The translations under genes and the position numbers were made by a program. Below the pieces are notes generated by a model, which made no database searches, was not told where the DNA came from, and worked only from the letters and a program-made list of their open reading frames with translations. Of a DNA stretch of 64,000 nt, positions 1-8,143 are shown piece after piece; within the stretch, counting starts at the first letter, position 1; each line of letters starts with the position of its first letter. The stretch is from Maribacter stanieri (GTDB taxonomy: Bacteria; Bacteroidota; Bacteroidia; Flavobacteriales; Flavobacteriaceae), in assembly GCF_900112245.1 (NCBI RefSeq), contig NZ_FOYX01000002.1, forward strand, positions 310,001 through 374,000, written 5' to 3'.

Positions 1-10
1 AAGCAATAAT

Positions 11-376
11 TTAAGTATTTGAGTGTACAGCAATTCTATTGCCCTCAGTATCCTTTAAAAGCCCCATAAACCCATGTTCATCCCCTATTTCGGTTTTTGG
101 TTGTAATACTTGTCCGCCAGCTTTTTCTACTTTACCTAAAACTATGGCGGCATCTTCACAAGCAAAATAGATTAGCGCACCTTCGCTTAAACTTGGCACA
201 TAGTGTTCATGTTGAACTAAGGCACCATTTGCTTGACCCAAAACAGGTTTATCAGGAAATAGACCCATCACAAATTCCCCAAAATTATTAACCGTAATCG
301 TCACTTCTAATATTGATTCATAGAACTTTTTAGCTCGTTCCATATTCTTCACCGGAATTTCAAACCATGCTATCAT
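11..376 (-). CDS. VOC family protein (glyoxalase-like)
   Basis: This 121-residue protein looks like a single-module member of the vicinal oxygen chelate (VOC) superfamily, which includes glyoxalases, dioxygenases and bleomycin-resistance proteins. The N-terminus reads IAWFEIPVKNMERAKKFYE, the usual first strand and helix, and the C-terminus holds the D-TEGN-R turn followed by a closing strand, as in other VOC proteins. Nothing in the sequence fixes the substrate. It is probably cytosolic, with no signal peptide. Its start overlaps the stop of the upstream SRPBCC gene by 4 nt (positions 373-376), so the two are probably cotranscribed and translationally coupled. Family assignment is firm; function is unknown. 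Confidence 0.85.
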   Translation of the reverse strand: MIAWFEIPVKNMERAKKFYESILEVTITVNNFGEFVMGLFPDKPVLGQANGALVQHEHYVPSLSEGALIYFACEDAAIVLGKVEKAGGQVLQPKTEIGDEHGFMGLLKDTEGNRIAVHSNT

Positions 377-906
377 ATGCCATTATTTAAATTATCTTTT
401 AAATTCTGTAATCCTTGTTCAAAATCCTTTCCTACCATTTTATCCATACTCATAAATAGCATCATAATACTCATAGGAAATTTATTTTTACCAGAGAAAC
501 CCCAAGTAACCTTACTTTTATTTCCATCTAAAGCATCAAGATTCATATAACAATCAGATTGTGATTTATAAGGTTTAAAAAACCGTAAGTCTTGCTCTAT
601 ACGTTTACCCTCCACAATTCGTGTTATTTCTTGCTCGCCTTCACCTACATCTTTATTACCGTTCCATTGGCTAATTGCACCTACGCTGCCATCTTCTCCC
701 GTAAACTTTAATTCCATGTTAGGATCTTTTTGAGCCCACGGAGACCATTCTTGCTGTTTCCTTAAAAATTTTAAATGTTCCCAGACCAATTCTGGTGGCT
801 GGTCTACTGTTATGCTCCTATAAACATGATAGGTTTTAGGGGCTATTAATGCTAGTACTACAATTAGGGCTAAGAGTATTGCGAGAATTATTAATAAGGT
901 ATTCAT
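373..906 (-). CDS. SRPBCC family protein (polyketide cyclase/START-like), membrane-anchored
   Basis: A 177-residue protein with one N-terminal hydrophobic helix (about residues 3-24) followed by a START/Bet v1-type ligand-binding domain. The segment YRSITVDQPPELVWEHLKFL is the typical first strand and helix of SRPBCC proteins, where a hydrophobic pocket binds a lipid-like ligand. A later WGFSGKN strand and an amphipathic C-terminal helix that includes GKDFEQGLQNLK complete the fold. The ligand is not known. It is followed by the VOC gene with a 4-nt overlap, which suggests a two-gene operon. The membrane anchor is read from hydrophobicity only. Confidence 0.8.
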   Translation of the reverse strand: MNTLLIILAILLALIVVLALIAPKTYHVYRSITVDQPPELVWEHLKFLRKQQEWSPWAQKDPNMELKFTGEDGSVGAISQWNGNKDVGEGEQEITRIVEGKRIEQDLRFFKPYKSQSDCYMNLDALDGNKSKVTWGFSGKNKFPMSIMMLFMSMDKMVGKDFEQGLQNLKDNLNNGI

Positions 907-947
907 TTGTTGGTCAATTAGTTAATCACCATTAAGTTAAGTATTTT

Positions 948-1604
948 TTAATTATATGTATAATATCTTTCTAAAATATCATCAATACTTTTAATCGATT
1001 TTTTGGTCCAGTCTAAGCGCCTTTCCAATCTTTCTTCTTCTGTCAACCTCCAATCAATATCCGAAGCTTTTAATTTTGTTGTTAAGTGTTGTAATATGAT
1101 TGCTGCAGAAACAGATATATTCAAACTTTCAGTAAAACCCACCATGGGTATCTTTAAATGAGAATCTGCATTTTCAAGAACATAATCACTTAAGCCTTTG
1201 TTCTCGGTTCCAAAAAATAGCGCCGTTTTACTATTTATCTCGAAATTTTGCAACAATGAACTATCTGCATGCGGACTAGTAGCTACAATTTTGTAACCTT
1301 GCCCCCTTAATGAATCAATTACCGCTTTTGAATCTTTGTATCGTTTAATATCTACCCATTTCTGCGCACCCATAGCAATTTCCTCATCTAAGCGTTGACC
1401 ATATTTCCCTTCAATTAAGTGAGCGGTCTGCACCCCAAAAGACTCACAACTTCTTATTACAGCGCTTGTATTATGCATTTGAAACACATCTTCTACGGCG
1501 ACGGTTATATAATCTGTGCGTTCATTTAATATCTCAGTAAATCTCTCTTTTCTTTTTTCTGAAATAATTTCTTCTAAATATGCTAAAAGCTTCATATCAA
1601 TCAT
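948..1604 (-). CDS. trmH: TrmH-type (SpoU family) tRNA/rRNA 2'-O-methyltransferase
   Basis: A SPOUT-class methyltransferase of 218 residues that transfers methyl from S-adenosylmethionine to a ribose 2'-OH. All three SpoU motifs are visible: NTSAVIRSCESFG (residues 45-57), LFFGTENKGLS (129-139) and IPMVGFTESLNISVSAAI (152-169). The N-terminal helix with the RKERF segment and the VAVEDVFQMHN strand most resemble TrmH, the enzyme for Gm18 of tRNA, rather than RlmB. A second ATG three codons downstream (MKLL, 1595) is possible. The gene is divergent from the sirtuin gene, with under 50 bp between the starts. The specificity for position 18 is inferred from similarity only. Confidence 0.88.
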   Translation of the reverse strand: MIDMKLLAYLEEIISEKRKERFTEILNERTDYITVAVEDVFQMHNTSAVIRSCESFGVQTAHLIEGKYGQRLDEEIAMGAQKWVDIKRYKDSKAVIDSLRGQGYKIVATSPHADSSLLQNFEINSKTALFFGTENKGLSDYVLENADSHLKIPMVGFTESLNISVSAAIILQHLTTKLKASDIDWRLTEEERLERRLDWTKKSIKSIDDILERYYTYN

Positions 1605-1651
1605 GCATCCAAGATAAGAAAAGTATATTTTTAAGCTTAATTTTTACCTCC

Positions 1652-2338
1652 ATGAAAAATATTGTTGTATTAACGGGAGCCGGTATTTCGGCAGAAAGCG
1701 GATTAAAAACTTTTAGAGATGCTGATGGTCTTTGGGAAGGACATGATGTTATGGAAGTAGCTACACCGGAAGGGTTTCGGAACAATCCAGAATTAGTACT
1801 TGAATTCTATAATCAACGCAGGAGACAATTATTAACGGTACACCCTAATGATGCACATAAAGCTTTAGTTGCTTTAGAAATGGAATACAATGTCCATATT
1901 ATCACTCAAAATGTTGATGATTTACACGAACGTGCCGGTAGCTCTAATGTAATTCACTTACACGGAGAGTTATTAAAAGCAAAAAGTACTGATAGTACCG
2001 AAAATATATTTGAATGGCAGAAAGATATTTTACTTGGTGACACCTGCATAAACGGATTTCAAATTAGACCTCATATTGTTTGGTTCGGTGAAGCTGTACC
2101 CCTCTTAGAAGATGCAATTTCGATTACAGAAAAAGCTGATATTTTAATTATTATTGGAACCTCTATGCAGGTATATCCAGCGGCAAGCCTAATAGATTTT
2201 GTAGATGCCAGTACACCTATTTATTTCATTGACCCCAAACCAGCTATTAAGAATTCAGAAAAAAATAATATAACAGTAATAGCCGAAAATGCAGTTGACG
2301 GCGTACCTATTTTGGTTGCTTCCCTAATTGATAAATGA
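1652..2338 (+). CDS. cobB: NAD-dependent protein deacylase, Sir2/CobB family, zinc-ligand-poor
   Basis: A sirtuin of 228 residues that would remove acyl groups from lysines using NAD+. Motifs are GAGIS (9-13) for NAD binding, TQNVDDLHERAG (85-96), the catalytic histidine in HLHGE (H104) and GTSMQVYPA (169-177). Tyr53 and Arg56 in FYNQRRRQL match the YxxR pair of class III sirtuins, which favours succinyl or malonyl substrates. Only one cysteine (C132) lies in the zinc region, where E. coli CobB has several, so structural zinc is probably absent. The open frame continues upstream to 1580, but that would overlap the divergent trmH start; the ATG at 1652 begins directly at the Rossmann strand. 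Confidence 0.9.
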   Translation: MKNIVVLTGAGISAESGLKTFRDADGLWEGHDVMEVATPEGFRNNPELVLEFYNQRRRQLLTVHPNDAHKALVALEMEYNVHIITQNVDDLHERAGSSNVIHLHGELLKAKSTDSTENIFEWQKDILLGDTCINGFQIRPHIVWFGEAVPLLEDAISITEKADILIIIGTSMQVYPAASLIDFVDASTPIYFIDPKPAIKNSEKNNITVIAENAVDGVPILVASLIDK

Positions 2339-2780
2339 TTCTGGTTTGCCTTACCCATTCTACCAAATCAGTTACTTCACTTACAGAAAGTTTAGTATCT
2401 GCATGTATTAAAGTATACTGAGATAATGGCATTTTACCATTAGAGACCTCTTCTTCTATTTCTTCTAATAAATGGTCCTTTTTAGTAAGGGAATAATTTT
2501 CCCATTCAGAAAAATTCAAATGTTCTTTACCTTCATTCACATGGTCAGCCAACCAATAAGAAATAGGCGCTACATTATTATACCAGGGATATTCTGTGTT
2601 ATTGCTATGACAATCATAACATGAAGTTTTGAATGTTCTTTGAAGTTCTGGAGTAGGGTTTGTCTCTTTTATAAAAACTGCGGTATGGTTACCAGGTGAA
2701 ATGTTTTTTGTAGGACTGAAAAATTGCATGGCTATAAATACAACAACCACACCTAGGCTAATTTTTTTTAGTAATTTCAT
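2307..2780 (-). CDS. Haem-binding domain protein (c-type, Haem_bd family)
   Basis: A 157-residue exported protein with an N-terminal signal or anchor (about residues 5-22) and one CxxCH haem-attachment motif, CYDCH at residues 54-58. The following NNTEYPWYNNVAPISYWL segment and the later NFSEWENY match the Haem_bd family found across Bacteroidota. Its redox role is unknown, but a periplasmic electron carrier or sensor is likely. The 3' end overlaps the 3' end of the convergent sirtuin gene by 32 nt, so no terminator lies between the two. Family call is good; function is not resolved. Confidence 0.85.
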   Translation of the reverse strand: MKLLKKISLGVVVVFIAMQFFSPTKNISPGNHTAVFIKETNPTPELQRTFKTSCYDCHSNNTEYPWYNNVAPISYWLADHVNEGKEHLNFSEWENYSLTKKDHLLEEIEEEVSNGKMPLSQYTLIHADTKLSVSEVTDLVEWVRQTRIIYQLGKQPK

Positions 2781-2815
2781 ATTTGGGGAAACATATGGAT
2801 TAAAGATACAATTTT

Positions 2816-3379
2816 ATGAATAAGGATGAGATTTACGAAGCATTGAATTATGTTAATGCAACTCGTGAAAATCGCAGTAAAATGGCTAATACCGTTGAAG
2901 CTCAGCCAGACCTTATGGTGTACTTAGTAGAAATATCTCAAGAAAATTTAGACCCCATATCATGTAAAGCAAGCTGGGTTTTAGAATCTGTGGTTAAAAC
3001 GAATCTTAATTCTATTAACCCCGTCATAGACCAATTTATAAATTCTTTACGATTTTTAAAATTAGAGTCATCTATTAGGCCCGCTTCGAAAATCTGCCTT
3101 CTTTTAGTTCAAGATTTTTTTTCAAAAAAAACTTCTACATCAAATAATATACTTAAAAATCATCACCTAGATACTATTTCAGAATCTGCCTTTGACTGGC
3201 TAATAGGTAACCATAAAGTTGCCCCAAAAGCATATTCAATGACTACACTTTTATTTTTAGGCAAAAAAATAGAATGGATACACCCTGAGCTACTTCAAAC
3301 ATTAAAACAGAATTATGAAAATGGAAGTGCAGCGTATAAGGCACGCGCTAGAATGACTTTAAAGGTTTTAGAAAAATAA
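2816..3379 (+). CDS. Conserved helical protein of unknown function upstream of purB
   Basis: A 187-residue, probably cytosolic, strongly alpha-helical protein. I do not recognise a named domain. The alternation of helices such as PISCKASWVLESVVKTNL and SSIRPASKICLLLVQDF resembles HEAT-like repeats. It is divergent from the haem-binding gene (35 bp apart) and sits about 120 bp upstream of purB on the same strand. A promoter-like TATATTTG lies between it and purB, so purB does not depend on it. From memory, short flavobacterial proteins at this position sometimes carry the name adenylosuccinate lyase, which I take to be transferred from the neighbour; none of the lyase motifs is present here. 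Confidence 0.7.
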   Translation: MNKDEIYEALNYVNATRENRSKMANTVEAQPDLMVYLVEISQENLDPISCKASWVLESVVKTNLNSINPVIDQFINSLRFLKLESSIRPASKICLLLVQDFFSKKTSTSNNILKNHHLDTISESAFDWLIGNHKVAPKAYSMTTLLFLGKKIEWIHPELLQTLKQNYENGSAAYKARARMTLKVLEK

Positions 3380-3467
3380 TGACCATGACATATCACATTG
3401 TTGATTAAATGATGCTTTTTGGCTATAACTTAAAGAGTTTAGTGTTTAAAACTTTAGTATGAATAGG

Positions 3468-3475
3468 TATATTTG
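3468..3475 (+). promoter_or_regulatory. Bacteroidota -7 promoter element for purB
   Basis: TATATTTG matches the TAnnTTTG -7 consensus of the primary sigma factor in Bacteroidota and lies 25 nt upstream of the purB ATG. No exact TTG -33 element is seen at the expected spacing; TTTAAA is nearest. Confidence 0.55.
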
Positions 3476-3500
3476 CCCCTTACTAATTTAACCATAGATT

Positions 3501-4844
3501 ATGTCTCTTAACGCACTAAATGCTATTTCTCCTATTGATGGACGATATAGTTCAAAAACCAATTCTTTATCAGCTTATTTTTCTGAAGAAGCTTTGATAA
3601 AATATAGGGTAAGAGTAGAAATAGAATACTTCATTGCGCTTTGCGAAATTCCATTACCCCAATTATCTTCTTTTGATGTTTCTAAATTTGACGCATTACG
3701 AAAAATTTATACTGATTTTTCTACCTCTGATGCTCAGGAGATAAAAGAAATAGAGAGAACAACAAATCATGATGTTAAAGCAGTAGAATACTTTATTAAA
3801 AAAGCATTTGATTCTTTAGGCTTATCACAATTTAAAGAATTCATACACTTTGGCTTAACGTCACAAGATATAAACAATACAGCCATTCCACTTTCTATTA
3901 AGGAAGCAATGAACGATGTGTATGTACCTCAATATTTTGAATTATTAGAGAAACTTGATGTGCTTACATTAGAATGGTCAGATATACCTATGTTGGCAAG
4001 AACACACGGCCAACCAGCCTCTCCTACCCGATTAGGAAAGGAAATTATGGTGTATGTAGTTCGTCTAAAAGAACAATTTAATTTATTGAACGATATACCA
4101 AGTGCAGCCAAATTTGGTGGAGCAACTGGTAATTTCAATGCACATTTAGTTGCCTATCCTAATATTGACTGGAGAGCCTTCGGTCAAAAATTTGTTCAAG
4201 AAAAATTAGGCCTACAACATTCATTTCCAACAACACAAATAGAGCACTATGACCACCTAGCGGCTTTATTCGATGGTCTTAAACGCATCAATACAATTGT
4301 TTTAGATCTTGATCGCGATTTTTGGACTTACGTATCAATGGACTATTTTAAACAAAAAATTAAAGCAGGTGAAGTTGGTTCATCGGCAATGCCACATAAA
4401 GTTAACCCTATAGATTTTGAAAATTCTGAAGGGAATCTTGGTATCGCCAATGCTATTTTTGAGCATTTATCTGCAAAACTTCCTGTTTCTAGATTGCAAA
4501 GAGACTTGACAGATAGCACTGTTCTAAGAAACGTTGGTGTACCGTTTGCCCATACGCTCATTGCTTTTCAATCTACATTAAAAGGCTTAAATAAATTACT
4601 TTTAAATAAAGAGAAATTTGAGCAAGATTTAGAAAACAACTGGGCTGTTGTTGCTGAAGCTATTCAAACAATATTAAGACGAGAAAGCTACCCTAACCCG
4701 TATGAAGCTTTAAAGGGACTTACCCGTACAAATGAGAAAATTAATAAGGATTCTATTGCCAATTTTATAGATACTTTAGAAGTTACTGATGAAATAAAAA
4801 AGGAATTGAAGCAAATATCTCCAAGCAATTACACTGGTATTTAA
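3501..4844 (+). CDS. purB: Adenylosuccinate lyase
   Basis: PurB of 447 residues, the enzyme that cleaves SAICAR to AICAR and adenylosuccinate to AMP in purine synthesis. The fumarase/aspartase superfamily signature GSSAMPHKVNPIDFENSEGN sits at about residue 295; the preceding ARTHGQPASPTRLGKE and TSQDINNTA segments carry the catalytic His and substrate-binding residues. The form with PIDFENSEGN is the E. coli-like PurB type. Length and start (ATG, MSLNALNAISPIDGRY) match the family. It has its own -7 element. A small AT-rich palindrome follows the stop. It acts in the cytosol as a tetramer, as known for the family. Confidence 0.97.
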   Translation: MSLNALNAISPIDGRYSSKTNSLSAYFSEEALIKYRVRVEIEYFIALCEIPLPQLSSFDVSKFDALRKIYTDFSTSDAQEIKEIERTTNHDVKAVEYFIKKAFDSLGLSQFKEFIHFGLTSQDINNTAIPLSIKEAMNDVYVPQYFELLEKLDVLTLEWSDIPMLARTHGQPASPTRLGKEIMVYVVRLKEQFNLLNDIPSAAKFGGATGNFNAHLVAYPNIDWRAFGQKFVQEKLGLQHSFPTTQIEHYDHLAALFDGLKRINTIVLDLDRDFWTYVSMDYFKQKIKAGEVGSSAMPHKVNPIDFENSEGNLGIANAIFEHLSAKLPVSRLQRDLTDSTVLRNVGVPFAHTLIAFQSTLKGLNKLLLNKEKFEQDLENNWAVVAEAIQTILRRESYPNPYEALKGLTRTNEKINKDSIANFIDTLEVTDEIKKELKQISPSNYTGI

Positions 4845-4848
4845 GCCA

Positions 4849-4866
4849 GTTTTAATGCATTAAAAC
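4849..4866 (+). terminator. Possible weak terminator after purB
   Basis: A perfect 18-nt palindrome (arm GTTTTAATG) begins 5 nt after the purB stop and is followed by a TTTTCTTTTG tract. The stem is AT-rich, so termination would be inefficient. Confidence 0.35.
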
Positions 4867-4873
4867 TTTTCTT

Positions 4874-4950
4874 TTGTTCATATACTTCATATAGCCCGTT
4901 TAGGGCGATATGCATTTTAATTTGTTGTTCATACTTTATATATTCCCGTT
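4874..4950. repeat. Imperfect direct repeat upstream of the MscS-like gene
   Basis: Two copies of a roughly 26-nt sequence, TTGTTCATAnnCTTnATATA followed by CCCGTT, lie at 4874-4900 and 4925-4950. They differ by a 2-nt indel and a few substitutions. The first copy runs into a small GCCC-GTTTA-GGGC hairpin. The pair sits in the purB-mscS spacer, directly upstream of the channel gene, and may be a duplicated promoter or regulator site. Confidence 0.4.
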
Positions 4951-4970
4951 GAAAGGAAAATTAAAAGTAT

Positions 4971-5852
4971 ATGCAAACAAATTTCTCAGTTGAAGAATCG
5001 GTAAGTAATTTATGGGATAAATTAGATGGTTGGTTAGAATCTATCATTCTAAAATTACCCAATATAGCCATGGCTGTTATAGTCATGTTTTTATTTTACT
5101 TTCTAGCAAGAGGAATACGTAAAGTTCTTAAACGAACCGTTCTAAGAAAAATATCTCAAGTATCTATTCAAGAAATAATTGCCAAAGTAGTCTTCGTAAT
5201 TATAATTTTAATTGGCTTCTTTATAGCTTTAGGTGTTTTAGACCTCGATAAAGTATTAACAAGTATTTTAGCCGGTGCAGGTGTTGTTGGTTTAGCAGTT
5301 GGTTTAGCTTTACAGGGAACTCTAAGTAATACCTTTGGCGGACTAATTCTTTCATTTATGCCCCAGCTTAAAATCAATGATTTTATTTCTGCTGATGGGG
5401 TTTCGGGTTTTGTTACTGAAATTAGTTTACGAAACATAATCCTTAAAAAACCTGATAATAACGTAGTAGTTATACCAAACTCTAAATTCATTGATGGTTC
5501 ATTCACCAATTACTCTATGAATAAGAGAAATAGAATTTTTGTTAATTGTGGTGTTGGCTATGAAAGCGATTTACAAATGGTAGAAGATTTAACAGTCAAA
5601 ATCATAGCAGATAATTTTGAACAGCAAGATGATGAGAATGTAGAATTCTTCTTTACAGAGTTTGGAGATAGCTCTATTAACTTTATGGTGCGTTTCTGGG
5701 CAGATTGCGTTAATGTGAAACAAGAACATGCCGCAAGACATAAGGCTATTAAAATAATCAAGAAACGATTTGATGAGCGTGATATTAATATTCCGTTTCC
5801 AATTAGAACATTGGACTTTGGAAAAAATAATCTTCAAATTGCTAGAGAGTAA
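4971..5852 (+). CDS. Mechanosensitive ion channel, MscS family (plus-strand copy)
   Basis: A 293-residue small-conductance mechanosensitive channel that would open under membrane tension to release osmolytes during hypo-osmotic shock. Hydrophobic helices lie at about 29-47, 71-89 and 95-120. The last is the pore helix, rich in Gly and Ala (AGAGVVGLAVGLALQGTLSN), followed by the beta domain with GFVTEISLRNI and the VVIPNSKFIDGSFTNYS motif that is highly typical of MscS. It sits in the inner membrane, as a heptamer in the family. The gene faces a second MscS homologue, and a bidirectional terminator separates them. Confidence 0.93.
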   Translation: MQTNFSVEESVSNLWDKLDGWLESIILKLPNIAMAVIVMFLFYFLARGIRKVLKRTVLRKISQVSIQEIIAKVVFVIIILIGFFIALGVLDLDKVLTSILAGAGVVGLAVGLALQGTLSNTFGGLILSFMPQLKINDFISADGVSGFVTEISLRNIILKKPDNNVVVIPNSKFIDGSFTNYSMNKRNRIFVNCGVGYESDLQMVEDLTVKIIADNFEQQDDENVEFFFTEFGDSSINFMVRFWADCVNVKQEHAARHKAIKIIKKRFDERDINIPFPIRTLDFGKNNLQIARE

Positions 5853-5870
5853 TATTTAAAATTAAAAAAA

Positions 5871-5897
5871 CCCGTTGAGCAAGTTCAACGGGCTTTT
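5871..5897. terminator. Bidirectional rho-independent terminator between two mscS-like genes
   Basis: Stem CCCGTTGA/TCAACGGG (8 bp, loop GCAAGT) at 5871-5892, with T-run CTTTTT downstream and A-run AAAAAAA upstream. It therefore works on both strands and sits between two convergent genes. Confidence 0.85.
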
Positions 5898-5922
5898 TAA
5901 TAACTAACTAACTAGACTAATA

Positions 5923-6732
5923 TTATTTATTTATTTGAACTTCATGTGGATAAGGAATTTCAATACCTGCAGTATCTAATGCCTTCTTAGTTCCTTCAAT
6001 TGTTGCAAAATATACATCCCAAAAATCTTCTGGCTTACAGAAAGGACGTACCGCAAGGTTAACCGAACTATCTGCTAATTCAGATACATTTACTGATGGT
6101 GCTGGGTCTTTTAATACTTTAGGATTAGAAACCAGCATTGCCAAAAGTACCTCTTTAGTTTTCTGAAGATCAGAATCATAAGCTACACCTACTGTAGTAT
6201 CTACTCTAATTTTACCTTCTGCAGTATAATTTACAATATTACCGTTGGCCATAGCACCATTAGGTACAATTGCTAATTTATTCTCTGGTGTAATTAATTT
6301 AGTTGTAAAAATCTCTATTTCTTTTACATTACCCAGTACACCTTGTGCTTCTATTAAATCACCAATTTTATAAGGCTTAAAAATAATTAACAACACACCA
6401 CCCGCAAAGTTAGAAAGTGATCCCTGCAATGCTAATCCTATTGCTAAACCTGCCGCTGCAATTACTGCTGCAAAACTTGTAGTTTCAACTCCTAAAGTTG
6501 AAATAACCGTAATAATTAGAAATATCGTTAGCGCCCATTTTGCTAAGTTCAACAAAAACTTTTTCAATGATTCATCATACTGCTGTTTGGTCATTCCCTT
6601 ATTTGCAACACCAATCAACTTTTTAATAATCCAAGAACCAATGATGTAAATAAGTATAGCCCCAATTATTTTAGGTCCAAATACCATTATAAAATCAATT
6701 CCTTTGTCAATCCATACTTCTGCGTTTTCCAT
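5923..6732 (-). CDS. Mechanosensitive ion channel, MscS family (minus-strand copy)
   Basis: A 269-residue MscS-type channel with membrane helices at about 17-35, 64-82 and 88-112. The pore helix AAAGLAIGLALQGSLSNFAG, then the beta domain with IGDLIEAQGVLGNVKEIEIF and LAIVPNGAMANGNIVNYT, are diagnostic. It is closer to the E. coli MscS architecture than the facing gene, but the two are clearly paralogues of moderate divergence. It starts at the ATG of MENAEVWIDKG; no signal peptide is expected. The two channels share only the terminator, so they are separately controlled. Confidence 0.94.
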   Translation of the reverse strand: MENAEVWIDKGIDFIMVFGPKIIGAILIYIIGSWIIKKLIGVANKGMTKQQYDESLKKFLLNLAKWALTIFLIITVISTLGVETTSFAAVIAAAGLAIGLALQGSLSNFAGGVLLIIFKPYKIGDLIEAQGVLGNVKEIEIFTTKLITPENKLAIVPNGAMANGNIVNYTAEGKIRVDTTVGVAYDSDLQKTKEVLLAMLVSNPKVLKDPAPSVNVSELADSSVNLAVRPFCKPEDFWDVYFATIEGTKKALDTAGIEIPYPHEVQINK

Positions 6733-6844
6733 CTTAAATAGTTTGTTTAGGTTGTTTAATAATTGTCCTCACTTATAGGACACCAATTTTATTGAAAGGT
6801 CACAATAAAAATAGATGTAAACATCAACTAGAAAAAATAAAAAA

Positions 6845-6866
6845 CCCGTTACAATTATGTAACGGG
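6845..6866 (-). terminator. Terminator of the DUF4252/ECF sigma cluster
   Basis: Stem CCCGTTACA/TGTAACGGG (9 bp, loop ATTA). Read leftward it is followed by GTTTTTTATTTTTT. It lies 29 nt past the stop of the last gene in the leftward cluster. Confidence 0.85.
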
Positions 6867-6894
6867 CTGTATTTAATATATTTAGCGTTTAAAC

Positions 6895-7434
6895 TTAACC
6901 TTTAATTAAATTTCCAAGTTGTTCCAATCCTTTACCATCAAAATCAGACTTTTCCATTGCCTGTATTAATTGTACAAAACTTGCAGGGTTCATATTATCT
7001 CCCAATACACGAACGAGAATTAATCCTTTTTCATCATTATCTCCAAATATGATTACTTCATCAATAGTGTCGTCATCACCTTTTAATTGTATGGTAGCTT
7101 TACCCATGGATGTATTCATTTTCATAAGCTCGCTGTAATCAGAACTTTTTAAAATTGATTTGATTGTTGCTTTTTGAGCTTGATAATCAGCTTCATTTTC
7201 AGGCTTTTTCTGAAATGCCAAAATATTCAACTTTTTAAGAGATGATGCCACCTCCATCTCTGATTCACTCAAATTAGCTTTCTCCAAATTCAAAAGACTA
7301 GAAGGTAAATCAAAAGACATAAAATTTGGGTTCTCGGCACTAGCAATATAATACTGCTGTATACTCTGTTCTGATGAACAGGACGAAACCGCAAAAACTA
7401 ATACCAACGTAATAATAAAATATACCTTTTTCAT
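6895..7434 (-). CDS. DUF4252 domain lipoprotein
   Basis: A 179-residue predicted lipoprotein: the signal peptide ends in AVSSC with the acylated Cys at position 19. The mature part has the DUF4252 layout, a helical first half and a beta second half with SDYSELMKMN, VIIFGDNDEKGLILVRVLG and a C-terminal amphipathic segment. Function is unknown; in Bacteroidota DUF4252 genes commonly sit beside ECF sigma factors, as here. It is the last and most divergent of three tandem members and the only one with a lipobox, so it would be membrane-tethered whereas the other two would be soluble in the periplasm. Confidence 0.8.
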   Translation of the reverse strand: MKKVYFIITLVLVFAVSSCSSEQSIQQYYIASAENPNFMSFDLPSSLLNLEKANLSESEMEVASSLKKLNILAFQKKPENEADYQAQKATIKSILKSSDYSELMKMNTSMGKATIQLKGDDDTIDEVIIFGDNDEKGLILVRVLGDNMNPASFVQLIQAMEKSDFDGKGLEQLGNLIKG

Positions 7435-7453
7435 AATGTGCTTTTTAAACTAG

Positions 7454-7485
7454 AAAAGGTCTTCCTATATCAAGGAAGACCTTTT
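7454..7485 (-). terminator. Hairpin terminator between DUF4252 genes
   Basis: Perfect 12-bp stem (arm AAAAGGTCTTCC, loop of 8 nt) 13 nt past the stop of the middle DUF4252 gene. The stem itself supplies four T residues at the 3' side, then CTAGTTT. It may act as a partial terminator or an mRNA end-protecting hairpin between the second and third genes. Confidence 0.6.
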
Positions 7486-7497
7486 GTATTATACTTA

Positions 7498-8040
7498 TTA
7501 TTTACCCGAAGCTTTATTTAAATCACTTGGCAAATCCATTTTACTTGTCAACGTACCAATTTTATTTAAATCGATATCACCGGTTAAACTGACCAATACG
7601 GTTTCAAGTTTTCTACCATGGTCTCCTATCTCCACATTATTCAAACCACTAACAAACATTAATAATTCTGATACATGGTCTTTCTTTGAGCCATCTTTTA
7701 CATAAAACTTTACATTAACATCTTTGTCCTTTACACGCATAAGCTCTTCTAATTTAGAAGATTTCAGGTATTTCTTTACCGTTGACATCATGTCTGCAGA
7801 AACCGAGGCATCTTCGGTCATAAACACTTTTATGTTTTTTAATCCGCTAGCCACCTCCATAAACTCTTGCGCATCTGCATCATCACTCATTTCTCCAAAT
7901 TTGGAAACTAGGTCTATCATTCCTTTATTAACGATTACAGACCCTACATTATCCATATTCTCGTATTTGTCAAATACAGATTGTGAAAATCCAAATACGG
8001 GTAAAATTGCCATTAAAATTACTACTGCTACTTTTCTCAT
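7498..8040 (-). CDS. DUF4252 domain exported protein (second copy)
   Basis: A 180-residue protein with a Sec signal peptide (about residues 1-19, ending GFSQ). It shares with the upstream copy the pattern VFDKYENMD after the signal, then EELMRVKDKDVNVKFYVKDG and DHVSELLMFVSGL, then a C-terminal LETVLVSLTGDIDLNKIG block. These shared blocks mark it as a recent duplicate of the 8144-8698 gene and of the DUF4252 family. It is probably periplasmic. The role is unknown; position downstream of the sigma/anti-sigma pair suggests it is an output or sensor of that regulon. Confidence 0.8.
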   Translation of the reverse strand: MRKVAVVILMAILPVFGFSQSVFDKYENMDNVGSVIVNKGMIDLVSKFGEMSDDADAQEFMEVASGLKNIKVFMTEDASVSADMMSTVKKYLKSSKLEELMRVKDKDVNVKFYVKDGSKKDHVSELLMFVSGLNNVEIGDHGRKLETVLVSLTGDIDLNKIGTLTSKMDLPSDLNKASGK

Positions 8041-8143
8041 GATTGTTGTTTTTAGTGCTTTGATCGTTTACGACCTTTACGATTGATGAATTGATGATTA
8101 TTATTTGCATTGAAATTAATGGGTCAATGCCTACTTATTTTGA

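Noticed and set aside
1580..1651. Sirtuin start at 1580
   Set aside because: It would overlap the divergent methyltransferase start and adds a non-conserved leader.
8107..8130. GCATTG/CAATGC hairpin between DUF4252 genes as terminator
   Set aside because: Six-bp stem with a 12-nt loop and no T-run on either strand.
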